From Winogradskyella sp. (lineage in GTDB: Bacteria > Bacteroidota > Bacteroidia > Flavobacteriales > Flavobacteriaceae), in the NCBI RefSeq assembly GCF_003712105.1, contig NZ_RHLG01000002.1, positions 186,001 through 250,000 of the forward strand: a stretch of DNA of 64,000 nucleotides. Direction: 5' to 3'. How positions within the stretch are numbered: position 1 is the first letter of the stretch; every line of letters starts with the position of its first letter. The translations under genes and the position numbers were made by a program. Below the pieces are notes generated by a model that made no database searches, was not told the DNA's origin, and worked only from the letters and a program-made list of their open reading frames with translations. Positions 17,923-25,400 of the stretch are shown here, piece by piece.

Positions 17923-18641
17923 TTTGTATTACTCTGCTTCTTAATATCGTAATTGATGTACTTTCGTTTCATCCACAAGTAGGCAAAGCAATCTGTTAGT
18001 GGACCAAAAAGACGATTCCTAAGCCCAAATTTTGGTTTTCCAGCAATTCTGGGAAAATGCTGCACAGGGACTTGAGTAATTCTTCCATTTTGCAAGAGAA
18101 TCATCGCTGGTAAAAAGCGATGCAATCCTTTAAACATAGGCATACGCTTCGCATAATTGGTTTTAATAATTTTTAGCGGGCAACCTGTATCGTCCATGCC
18201 GTCTTTTGTAAAGGCTCTTCGGATAGAATTTGCAATTTTAGAGGATATGTTTTTAATTAATGAATCTTTCCGGTTGATGCGAACACCAGTGACGAGTTCA
18301 TTATCCTTAATATGCTCTAGTAGAAGATTAAAATCTTCTGGAGTTGTTTGTAAATCGGCATCTATATAACCCACTAATTCAGTTTCTACAGTGTCAAAAC
18401 CAGCTTTTAAGGCAGTACTTAAGCCTTTATTTTCCTTAAATGAAATATAGTCGAAGTTATTCTGACGATTACAGATAGATTCTATTAAAGATTGACTATT
18501 ATCATCTGAGCCATCATTCACGAATAGGACTGAAGTCGGTACACTGGCAATTTTAACATATGAAGAGAGCTCATTTTCTAGACGCTCAAAGTTTTCCTCT
18601 TCATTATAAACAGGGACAATAATGGTAAGTTTGCTCTCCAT
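17919..18641 (-). CDS. Family 2 glycosyltransferase (DPM1/ArnC-like)
   Basis: The GT-A fold enzyme shows TIIVPVYNEEENFERL at the N-terminus, SVLFVNDGSDDNS, and the metal-binding DxD in GYIDADLQTTPEDF. The later GLHRFLPAMILL and the lack of long C-terminal helices fit the soluble dolichyl/undecaprenyl-phosphate sugar synthase type (DPM1-like). It probably transfers a sugar from a nucleotide donor to a polyprenyl phosphate, supplying the ArnT-like enzyme in the same operon. The stop overlaps the LAB_N start. First gene of the minus-strand operon, with a -7 box 20 bases upstream. Confidence 0.9.
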   Translation of the reverse strand: MESKLTIIVPVYNEEENFERLENELSSYVKIASVPTSVLFVNDGSDDNSQSLIESICNRQNNFDYISFKENKGLSTALKAGFDTVETELVGYIDADLQTTPEDFNLLLEHIKDNELVTGVRINRKDSLIKNISSKIANSIRRAFTKDGMDDTGCPLKIIKTNYAKRMPMFKGLHRFLPAMILLQNGRITQVPVQHFPRIAGKPKFGLRNRLFGPLTDCFAYLWMKRKYINYDIKKQSNTN

Positions 18642-18660
18642 ATTAGCTGATTAGTCAGTT

Positions 18661-18668
18661 CAAAATTA
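18661..18668 (-). promoter_or_regulatory. Candidate -7 element of the GT2-LAB_N-ArnT operon
   Basis: On the minus strand the bases read TAATTTTG (consensus TAnnTTTG), 19 bases before the GT2 ATG. A -33 box at the usual distance is not evident. Confidence 0.45.
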
Positions 18669-18721
18669 CTGTTTTTATGCGACAATCTATTTTCAAATAA
18701 TTAGCTAATATTTAAAGCATT

Positions 18722-18729
18722 TAACTTTG
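18722..18729 (+). promoter_or_regulatory. Possible -7 element of the epimerase gene
   Basis: TAACTTTG fits TAnnTTTG, 57 bases before the epimerase ATG, without a recognisable -33 box. It would be divergent from the minus-strand element at 18661. Confidence 0.3.
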
Positions 18730-18786
18730 ATATAAGCATAGGTTTCCAATTAAAAAAGCTGTTTATTTGTTATATTATTTAACCTC

Positions 18787-19728
18787 ATGAAGATATTAGT
18801 AACTGGAATAGCTGGATTTATTGGTTCGCATTGTGCCGAGCGACTTTTGGCTATGGGACACTCAGTTTATGGTATAGACAATTTCTCCGATTATTACGAT
18901 ATTAATCTAAAAACTAAAAATGCAGATGCAGTAATTGCCAAAGGCGGAAAAATTATCACTTTAGATTTAAGAGATACTTCATCAATTAAAGACTTAGATA
19001 CTGACTTTGATTATATCTTTCATTTTGCAGCGCAACCAGGTTTATCTAAAACTGCTACGTACCAAGATTATTATGCAAATAATGTTATAGGCACTGAACA
19101 TTTAATAGACTTTGCTAAAAAAAATGAACAACTAAAACTATTTGTTAATATTGCTACATCGTCTATTTATGGGTTGGAGGCGACTTTTTCTGAAGATGTT
19201 ACACCCAAGCCTGCATCAGATTATGGTGTTACAAAACACAAAGCAGAACAACTTGTTTTAGAACAAAGCGAAGCATCAATTTTTAAAGCGTGTTCCTTAC
19301 GATTGTACTCTGTTATTGGACCAAGAGAACGTCCTGAAAAAATGTATACTAAGCTTATAGATTTAGGGTTAAAAGGAGAACCTTTCCCATTATTTGAAGG
19401 TAGCGAAAAACACCTGCGTAGCTTTACGTATGTTGGTGATATTATTGACGGTATTGTTAGTGTAATTGGTAAAGAGACAACTGTTAATAACGAAATTATA
19501 AACCTAGGTACCGAAGCCGAATATACAACCCAGCAAGGAATTGAAGCTGTAGAAAGAGTGATTGGTAAATCCATTACCCTTAAAATAAAACCAAAGCGTA
19601 AAGGCGACCAATTGCGCACCAGAGCAAATATCAATAAAGCTAGAAAGCTGTTAGGTTACAACCCACAAACAACATTACTACAAAGTGTTGAAGCACAGGT
19701 GAATTGGTATAAGGAGAATTGTATTTAA
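18787..19728 (+). CDS. NAD-dependent nucleotide-sugar epimerase/dehydratase
   Basis: This is an extended SDR enzyme of the UDP-sugar epimerase type. It has the Rossmann motif VTGIAGFIGSHCAERLL (residues 5-21), FHFAAQPG, the catalytic SSSIYG-like block with TSSIYG, and YGVTKHKAE (Tyr-x3-Lys). The C-terminus has RSFTYVGDIIDGI and NLGTEAEYTTQQGIEAVE. Overall it looks most like UDP-glucuronate/UDP-glucose 4-epimerases acting in envelope polysaccharide synthesis. Length (313 aa) is normal. It is divergent from the lipid-linked sugar operon and could supply sugars to it or to the polysaccharide locus. Confidence 0.88.
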   Translation: MKILVTGIAGFIGSHCAERLLAMGHSVYGIDNFSDYYDINLKTKNADAVIAKGGKIITLDLRDTSSIKDLDTDFDYIFHFAAQPGLSKTATYQDYYANNVIGTEHLIDFAKKNEQLKLFVNIATSSIYGLEATFSEDVTPKPASDYGVTKHKAEQLVLEQSEASIFKACSLRLYSVIGPRERPEKMYTKLIDLGLKGEPFPLFEGSEKHLRSFTYVGDIIDGIVSVIGKETTVNNEIINLGTEAEYTTQQGIEAVERVIGKSITLKIKPKRKGDQLRTRANINKARKLLGYNPQTTLLQSVEAQVNWYKENCI

Positions 19729-19739
19729 GGAGATATTTA

Positions 19740-20477
19740 TTAGGGTATGCTTTTTTCAATAAGTTTTACCTTAAAGTAAGTAAACTTATCTTTAAGAAAA
19801 TCTGAATATATCTTTATTTCTAAAGGATAATATTTTTCTAGTAATTCCATTCTAATTCGAACAGGATGATAAGGTGAATTAATCTTTTCCGTTACAAACA
19901 TTTCTTTGTAATCTATAAAATTACCATCATTTGATTCTTCAGATATAAGAACTTTATAGCAATTAAAACCATTTATGTTTTTAATACTATCCTTATAAAT
20001 TGTCTCCTTATAAGTTTTTTGAGGATTATAAAATAAATATTTTTTAACTTCAGTTACTTCATTAGTCCTGATATCATATCGCTTATAATAATTTGTTGAT
20101 TTATTTATTTCAACCTTAAATTTTGAAAAATTATAAGTAATCAAAGTATCCGTAAAAGAATAAACAGACTTCTGAGGAAAATAATATGTATTAAAACGAC
20201 TTGGGTTTTCTCTCGGGTCTAGTTCTAATCTCAGAGTCGAAGCTATAGAGCCCATAATATCATTGGGATGATTAATTTTATACAAAGAATCTTCTTTTTT
20301 AATAAAAGAATTTAATTCTTTATCAAAACGTTCTTCATTTTCAATTATAGTTGTAATCTCAAATATTATTTTTCCTTGAAAATTATTATTCTTATCATTT
20401 TTTAATTCAATTGACTTACAACTTAAGACTACTATAATTAATATCCAACTCCAATGTCTAAATACGAAAACCTTCAT
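19740..20477 (-). CDS. Predicted lipoprotein, GLPGLI-like
   Basis: Residues 1-20 form a signal peptide with lipobox VLSC (Cys20). The remainder is beta-rich and includes NINGFNCYKVLISEESNDG, EMFVTEKINSPYHPV and LLEKYYPLEIKIYS, a layout like the GLPGLI/DUF4412 family of Bacteroidota lipoproteins, although the GLPGLI motif itself is not intact. The ATG overlaps the stop of the 55-residue gene upstream as TAATG, so it is probably the last gene of the DUF2911-meaB operon. Function unknown. Confidence 0.72.
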   Translation of the reverse strand: MKVFVFRHWSWILIIVVLSCKSIELKNDKNNNFQGKIIFEITTIIENEERFDKELNSFIKKEDSLYKINHPNDIMGSIASTLRLELDPRENPSRFNTYYFPQKSVYSFTDTLITYNFSKFKVEINKSTNYYKRYDIRTNEVTEVKKYLFYNPQKTYKETIYKDSIKNINGFNCYKVLISEESNDGNFIDYKEMFVTEKINSPYHPVRIRMELLEKYYPLEIKIYSDFLKDKFTYFKVKLIEKSIP

Positions 20478-20644
20478 TATGACGAAATTATACTTAACAT
20501 ATCCTTAGGGTAATATTTACTATTTTTAAAACTACTGTCATCTAAGTCTTTTATTTTTACAATAGCTGCAACTACAAAACACCAATAGCCAACATAATTC
20601 CCATTACTTTTCGCATGTTGATTATAACCAGAAGTGTCTTTCAT
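20477..20644 (-). CDS. Overlooked 55-residue ORF, coupled on both sides
   Basis: Reading the minus strand, an ATG at 20644 overlaps the meaB stop as ATGA, and the TAA at 20479-20477 overlaps the start of the next gene as TAATG. The 55-residue product begins MKDTSGYNQHAKSNGNYVGY, has a short hydrophobic stretch (YWCFVVAAIVKI), and ends DMLSIISS. The double overlap is what a real, translationally coupled small gene shows. It could also be a decayed remnant that happens to keep the frame. I recognise no family. Confidence 0.5.
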   Translation of the reverse strand: MKDTSGYNQHAKSNGNYVGYWCFVVAAIVKIKDLDDSSFKNSKYYPKDMLSIISS

Positions 20645-21729
20645 AGAGAATAGATATTAAGTAAATACTCTGCAGCAGCAAAAGGTGTAGTTTTTCCTGA
20701 TTCAATTAACTCTAACTGCATTTTTAATGCACCTTTGATAGTTTCAGAATTATAGAAATCAGATTTTAAGCGGTCTTCAATAGTTTGAAGTAACCAGAAT
20801 TTGTTTTGTTCAGTTCTATGATTTTCAAAATATGAATTGGCTTTTGTAAGCGCAATATATGCCTTAACCATATCCCAAATTTCGGAAATGCCTTCATTGT
20901 GCAATGCACTACATAAAGCTGTTTTTGGGGTCCAACTCGAATCTTTTTCAGGATACAAATGCAATGCTCTATTAAACTCTAGTTTTGCAGATTTAGCCGC
21001 TTTTTTATTATCACCATCGGCTTTATTAATAACGATAGCATCCGCCATTTCAATAATACCACGTTTAATGCCTTGAAGCTCATCGCCAGCTCCAGCAAGT
21101 TTCAAGAGTAAAAAGAAATCTACCATGCTGTGCACAGCAGTCTCGCTTTGTCCTACACCAACAGTTTCAATTAAAATGGTGTCAAAACCTGCTGCTTCAC
21201 ATAGAATAATAGTTTCTCGAGTCTTACGAGCAACGCCTCCTAAAGAATCACCAGAAGGCGAAGGTCTAATAAAAGCATTGGTGTTCTTTACCAGATCTTC
21301 CATTCGGGTTTTATCTCCTAAAATACTACCTTTACTTAAGGTACTACTTGGGTCAACAGCCAATACAGCTACTTTTTTGTGTTGCTCAGTAAGATGTTTG
21401 CCTAAAGCCTCAATAAATGTACTTTTGCCAACACCCGGAACACCAGTAATCCCAACTCTAACTGAATTATTTGCGTACGGAAGGCATGCGGTAATTATAT
21501 CGTTTGCCTGCTTTTTATGGTTAGGATTTGTGCTCTCTACAAGCGTAATAGCTCTACTTAAATCAGTGATATTGCCTTTGGTAATGCCACTAACCAAATC
21601 AGATATATTGAGTTGTTTTTTGCGTTTAGATTTTAAGGCTTTAGCAGAAGCAGCATTAAAAGCTTCAGGTGCTTTTATACCTTCTTTTTCTTGAAGTGCA
21701 GAAGCTTTATGTTTTTTCTCTTTGGCCAA
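20641..21729 (-). CDS. meaB: Methylmalonyl-CoA mutase-associated GTPase MeaB
   Basis: MeaB is the G3E-family GTPase chaperone that loads and protects adenosylcobalamin-dependent methylmalonyl-CoA mutase. Motifs visible are Walker A GVTGVPGVGKST-like (GITGVPGVGKSTFIEALG, about residues 77-94), VDPSSTLSKGSILGDKTRM, the switch region ETVGVGQSE, and the guanine-specificity motif NKADGDN. Length (362 aa) is usual. It lies 12 bases after DUF2911 and overlaps the small ORF. A cobalamin adenosyltransferase is encoded at 35560-36135, consistent with B12-dependent metabolism, but the mutase itself is not in the window. Confidence 0.95.
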   Translation of the reverse strand: MAKEKKHKASALQEKEGIKAPEAFNAASAKALKSKRKKQLNISDLVSGITKGNITDLSRAITLVESTNPNHKKQANDIITACLPYANNSVRVGITGVPGVGKSTFIEALGKHLTEQHKKVAVLAVDPSSTLSKGSILGDKTRMEDLVKNTNAFIRPSPSGDSLGGVARKTRETIILCEAAGFDTILIETVGVGQSETAVHSMVDFFLLLKLAGAGDELQGIKRGIIEMADAIVINKADGDNKKAAKSAKLEFNRALHLYPEKDSSWTPKTALCSALHNEGISEIWDMVKAYIALTKANSYFENHRTEQNKFWLLQTIEDRLKSDFYNSETIKGALKMQLELIESGKTTPFAAAEYLLNIYSL

Positions 21730-21741
21730 ACTGTCTAATTG

Positions 21742-22314
21742 TTAATTGCTATCAGCTTCAGAAATAGCTCTAGAGATTGGTACTTCTATTTTAGTGGTGT
21801 CCCAAGCCAAGGTGAGTTTTAGCTCACCTGTGGTATTATCAAAAGCAATGGTGAATTTTTCGACAGTACTGTCAAGTGAATCTGACGGAACTTCTAACTC
21901 CATAACATCATAATTAGGATCCCACATTGGTTCCATCTTTTCATTAACACCCCATTGATACTGTTTGGAGTTGAACATTACCTTCCAAGATGCTTCCATC
22001 GGAACTGTCCACAACGTATAATTTCCTTCTGGCAATAACATACCTTGAATAACTAAGTTTTTATTTGTTGAAAACGTGGTGGCTTCATTGGCGCCAGTTC
22101 GCCATACCTTATTGTAGGGTACTAAAGCTCCAAATATATCACGCTCACGTTTTGATGGTCTATTGTATTCTACCTTTAATTTTAAATCATTAAGCGTAAT
22201 AGCTGCAGAATCTTTAGGACTTAATCTCGGAGAAAAAATATTTTCGACAAAAACCGAATACAATAACAATGCAAGAGCTACAACAGACAGAAAAATTAGA
22301 ATGCGTTTCAACAT
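21742..22314 (-). CDS. DUF2911 family protein with N-terminal membrane anchor
   Basis: An N-terminal hydrophobic helix (residues 4-25) anchors or exports the protein. The DUF2911 core follows: RLSPKDSAAITLNDLKLKVEYNRPSKRER, FGALVPYNKVWRTGANEATT, LPEGNYTLWTVP and SWKVMFNSKQYQWG. The family is frequent in Bacteroidota and has no established function; the fold is probably beta-sandwich. It is the first gene of the operon with meaB, 12 bases apart. A near-consensus box TATCTTTA lies upstream on the minus strand. Confidence 0.88.
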   Translation of the reverse strand: MLKRILIFLSVVALALLLYSVFVENIFSPRLSPKDSAAITLNDLKLKVEYNRPSKRERDIFGALVPYNKVWRTGANEATTFSTNKNLVIQGMLLPEGNYTLWTVPMEASWKVMFNSKQYQWGVNEKMEPMWDPNYDVMELEVPSDSLDSTVEKFTIAFDNTTGELKLTLAWDTTKIEVPISRAISEADSN

Positions 22315-22428
22315 AAAATGTAATGCGTAATATTTTAAAAACTAAAGATAATTGAAATCCCTAAATTAGTACAACTAGTAAGATAACTTTAATACAAATA
22401 AAATATTTTGAATTTTTTTTTAATTTTT

Positions 22429-22457
22429 TGCCACACTCATTTTTTTGTATCGTCTTT
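22429..22457 (+). promoter_or_regulatory. ECF-type promoter of sigma operon 2
   Basis: TGCCAC (22429-22434), exactly 16 bases, then CGTCTTT (22451-22457), followed by AACAAACCAATC (22460-22471). Spacing, core and the downstream 12-mer equal those before the operon at 9148, while the rest of the flanks differ. Confidence 0.65.
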
Positions 22458-22497
22458 AGAACAAACCAATCAAACAAACAACCAAAACTAACCAAGG

Positions 22498-23049
22498 ATG
22501 TTTCAAGTAGACATTATTGAAAAGTGTAAACAAAACGACAGAAAAGCACAGCTAAAAGTATACAACCAATACTGTAATGGCATGCTTGTGGTAGCGCAAC
22601 GTTTTGTAAAAAACACTATGGAAGCTGAGGATGTTGTTCAAGAATCGTTTATAAAAGCATTCACAAAACTAGAACAATATAAAGCGGAAGTCACTTTTGG
22701 AGCTTGGTTAAAGCGTATTGTCATTAATAAGAGCATTGATCTTTTAAAGTCTAAAAAACAAAGGCTTGTAGACTTAGAGGACGTTCAGCTTAAAGTTGTT
22801 GATGATAATTACAATGATGATTGGTCTGTAACTGCTGAGGTTAGCGTCTCGGATGTAAAAATTGCGATACAGCAACTGCCAGAGAAGTATAAGTATGTAG
22901 TGATGCTGTATTTAATTGAAGGTTACGACCACCAAGAAATTTCGGAGATATTAAATATATCTGAAGTCGCATCTCGAACACAATTATCGAGAGGAAAAAT
23001 AAAATTGAAAGCCTTATTAAATCGAGAAAGAAATGGGACAGAATCTTAA
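22498..23049 (+). CDS. ECF-family RNA polymerase sigma factor (operon 2)
   Basis: The 183-residue protein carries sigma region 2 (YNQYCNGMLVVAQRFVKNTM, EAEDVVQESFIKAFTKL, FGAWLKRIVINKSIDLL) and region 4 (YVVMLYLIEGYDHQEISEIL, SEVASRTQLSRGKIKLK). It is a close structural match to the sigma factor at 9148 (shared W-LKRIVIN, LYLIE-Y-H-EI). The ATG at 22498 follows the ECF-type promoter by 40 bases. The 3' end overlaps the next gene by 17 bases, implying coupled translation with the putative membrane regulator. Confidence 0.93.
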   Translation: MFQVDIIEKCKQNDRKAQLKVYNQYCNGMLVVAQRFVKNTMEAEDVVQESFIKAFTKLEQYKAEVTFGAWLKRIVINKSIDLLKSKKQRLVDLEDVQLKVVDDNYNDDWSVTAEVSVSDVKIAIQQLPEKYKYVVMLYLIEGYDHQEISEILNISEVASRTQLSRGKIKLKALLNRERNGTES

Positions 23050-23611
23050 AGATTTATTTAAAAATCAACCAAAGGATGAGACTGTAAAAATGTCTGAAGG
23101 TCATGAAGCACGTTTTTTACAAAAACTTGACGAGGCTTTACCACAAGTGGAAAGCGCTAGATCTAATCGTTTTAGATTTTTGAATATAGCAGCGAGTACT
23201 ATTGTGTTATTAGGATTAACCTATGGAGCAATAAAATACTTTAATCCAACAATAGATCCGATAGAGTCTACTCCAGAAGTTGTGACAACTAATAAAATAA
23301 AATCTATGGGAGATATTTCTCCAGATTTGAAAAAGGTAGAGGATTTCTACTTAGCTAGTATTAATCTTGAGTTGTCGAAAGTAAAATTGACGCCAAATAA
23401 TAAAGAGTTGGTTGATGGTTACATCGAAAGGTTAAAAGAATTAAATGCAGAGTACGATAACCTTACCATAGAGTTGAACGAAAATGGCCCTAATGAAGAT
23501 ACACTAGACGCCTTAATCAATAACCTTAAACTAAGACTAAATCTTGTGATGCAGTTAAAAGAAAAGCTGCAAGAGTTTAGTGATTCAGTCCTAGAACAAG
23601 AGAGTATCTAA
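23033..23611 (+). CDS. Single-pass membrane protein, putative anti-sigma regulator (operon 2)
   Basis: The N-terminal 48 residues contain GHEARFLQKLDEAL, similar in place and spacing to DFEARLKAEL of the operon 1 protein. One membrane helix follows (about 50-66), then a periplasmic part with long predicted helices ending in a Leu/Lys-rich coiled-coil-like stretch (LKLRLNLVMQLKEKLQEFSD). It overlaps the sigma gene by 17 bases. Topology and position suggest an anti-sigma factor; no classical anti-sigma motif is present, so this is inference. Confidence 0.75.
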   Translation: MGQNLKDLFKNQPKDETVKMSEGHEARFLQKLDEALPQVESARSNRFRFLNIAASTIVLLGLTYGAIKYFNPTIDPIESTPEVVTTNKIKSMGDISPDLKKVEDFYLASINLELSKVKLTPNNKELVDGYIERLKELNAEYDNLTIELNENGPNEDTLDALINNLKLRLNLVMQLKEKLQEFSDSVLEQESI

Positions 23612-23660
23612 TTAAACCTAAACATAAATCAAAAAACGAACAGTTTAAAAACCAAACAAA

Positions 23661-25292
23661 ATGAATTTTTTAAGAAAAAATCACGAACACGAGAGCAGCA
23701 AAAGAATTGCTGTTAGTAAAACCATTAAAATCTTAATGTTGTGCTTCATCACCACAGCTGGTTTCTCACAAAAAAAATTAAACAAAACATCCCAATCCAT
23801 CAAAGTAAATAGTGATGTTGTTGTTGACCTTAACACCAATTATGTGGAGATAGAAGTCGATACATGGTCTAAAGACGAAGTTGAGGTCGAAGCTTATATT
23901 GAAAGTAGTAAACTTTCTGAAGAAGAATTAAAAGAAGCCTTAAAATCATGGAACCTAAATGTAGATGCTTCAATGGATGAAGTAGTTATATCATCTGAAG
24001 GTGCTGGTAGATTTCCGGGTTTGTTTGTAGCTAATGGAAGTAGCGACTATAATGATATCCTACAGGAGTTAGAATTGAATTTAGCCGACATGCCAGAGAT
24101 TCCTGAGGTAATTGTATTACCGGACATGTCTAGATTAGGAAATTTTCCTGAACTACCAGAAATGCCTGAGATGCCAGAATTTCCTGAGCTTCCAGAGCTT
24201 CCTGAAGGTATCAAATCTATTTCTTTTGACTACGATAGATACCAAGAAGAAGGTGAAAAGTACCTGGAAGAATGGAGTAAAAAATACGAAAAGGAAGGTG
24301 GTAAAGAATTACAGGAGCGTATGGAAGCTTGGGCAAAGCGTTTTGCAGAGTCTGGTTACCAAGAAAAAATGAAAAAATGGGGTGAAGAATACGGAAAGCG
24401 CTTTGAAGGTAAATGGGCTAAAGACATGGAAAAATGGGGTGAAGAATTCGGCGAAAAGTTCGGAAAAGACATGGAAAAATGGGGCGAAGAATTTGGAGAA
24501 AAATTCGGTGAAGAATGGGCTGAAAAAATGGAAGCATGGGGCGAGCGTTTTGGAAGACAAATGGAGAGACGTGCGGAAGCTATGGAAAGAAGAGCTGAAG
24601 CTATGGAAAAGCGTGCAGAAGTTAGAGCAAAATCTGAAGTAAGGCGCAAAGAAGCTAGAGCTAAAAGAGAAAAAATGTTAGCAGAGCGTGAGTCACTTTT
24701 TGCTAAGCGTCTAGAAAGAGGTGCAAATAGCAAAGTAAAACGAGTGATTAAAATAAGAATGCCTAAAAAAGCTAAATTAAAGCTTAATGTAAGACATGGT
24801 GAATTAAAAGTGGGTTCAGTTTTGCATAATGCTCAAGGCAAAATGTCTCACTCTAGTTTATTAGCGCAAAGTATTGATGGAAGTAACACTTCCATCAATA
24901 TGGCGTATTCTAATGTATTAATAAACGATTGGAAAAACGGTACATTAAGTCTTAAATATGTAGATGATGCACTTTTAAAAAATGTTCAGAGCCTAACACT
25001 TAACTCTAACTCATCAAATATTAATATCGATTATTTATCGGGTAACAATATCATTGATGGAAGCTTTGGAGAGTTAACCATACACAATATTGCAGATGCG
25101 TTTAATAACTTAAATATAATTCTAGAAAATAGTGAAGCCTTAGTGAATTTGCCTAATGTAGATTATAACTTAATGTTTAGGGGTGAGCGTTCTAAGTTTA
25201 ATAATGAGTACACAACATCGAAAACAGTTAACGGTAATTCTGGAAAGTCTATTATAGTTAATGCTAAATTCAGTAGCTTAACAACTAATTAA
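23661..25292 (+). CDS. Exported adhesin-like protein with a repetitive charged helical insert (operon 2)
   Basis: After a signal sequence ending TTAGFSQ (about residue 37) comes a strand-rich DUF4097-like segment. Next is a Pro-Glu-rich stretch (LPEMPEMPEFPELPELPE, about 165-185), then about 150 residues of Trp/Gly-containing charged repeats such as MEKWGEEFGEKFG, passing into Arg/Glu/Ala-rich helix (MERRAEAMERRAEAMEKRAE). The C-terminal 170 residues return to beta-solenoid strands. The repeat block therefore interrupts an adhesin-type fold. It is the third gene of the operon, matching the place of the 10314 gene. Surface or periplasmic function unknown. Confidence 0.78.
   Translation: MNFLRKNHEHESSKRIAVSKTIKILMLCFITTAGFSQKKLNKTSQSIKVNSDVVVDLNTNYVEIEVDTWSKDEVEVEAYIESSKLSEEELKEALKSWNLNVDASMDEVVISSEGAGRFPGLFVANGSSDYNDILQELELNLADMPEIPEVIVLPDMSRLGNFPELPEMPEMPEFPELPELPEGIKSISFDYDRYQEEGEKYLEEWSKKYEKEGGKELQERMEAWAKRFAESGYQEKMKKWGEEYGKRFEGKWAKDMEKWGEEFGEKFGKDMEKWGEEFGEKFGEEWAEKMEAWGERFGRQMERRAEAMERRAEAMEKRAEVRAKSEVRRKEARAKREKMLAERESLFAKRLERGANSKVKRVIKIRMPKKAKLKLNVRHGELKVGSVLHNAQGKMSHSSLLAQSIDGSNTSINMAYSNVLINDWKNGTLSLKYVDDALLKNVQSLTLNSNSSNINIDYLSGNNIIDGSFGELTIHNIADAFNNLNIILENSEALVNLPNVDYNLMFRGERSKFNNEYTTSKTVNGNSGKSIIVNAKFSSLTTN
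24423..24512 (+). repeat. Two 45-bp tandem units inside the adhesin-like gene
   Basis: Bases 24423-24467 and 24468-24512 encode two nearly identical 15-residue units, D-MEKWGEEFGEKFG-K/E. Degenerate copies continue on both sides. Differences are mainly at third codon positions. Confidence 0.8.
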
Positions 25293-25327
25293 TATGAGAT
25301 AAAACACTACTTTTTTATTTACTGTTA

Positions 25328-25347
25328 AATAGATATTAATATCTATT
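25328..25347. repeat. Perfect 20-bp palindrome upstream of the M23 peptidase gene
   Basis: AATAGATATTAATATCTATT reads the same on both strands with no spacer. It lies 36 bases after the operon 2 stop and 54 before the peptidase start, so it may be an operator; with no loop it is a poor terminator. Confidence 0.5.
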
Positions 25348-25400
25348 ATTTTAGAACTGTTTCCGTAAAATAGATTTTATTTTTATGGAAATTTTTATTT

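Noticed and set aside
21125-21694. A 189-residue open frame antisense to meaB
   Set aside because: It lies fully within a well-conserved gene on the other strand and has no recognisable domain; it reflects codon bias.
24423-24512. Tandem repeats considered as a CRISPR-like array
   Set aside because: Units are contiguous without spacers and keep the reading frame, so they are coding repeats.
24309-24733. Overlapping antisense and alternative frames in the repeat block of the adhesin-like gene
   Set aside because: They arise from the repetitive codons of the real gene and have low-complexity products.
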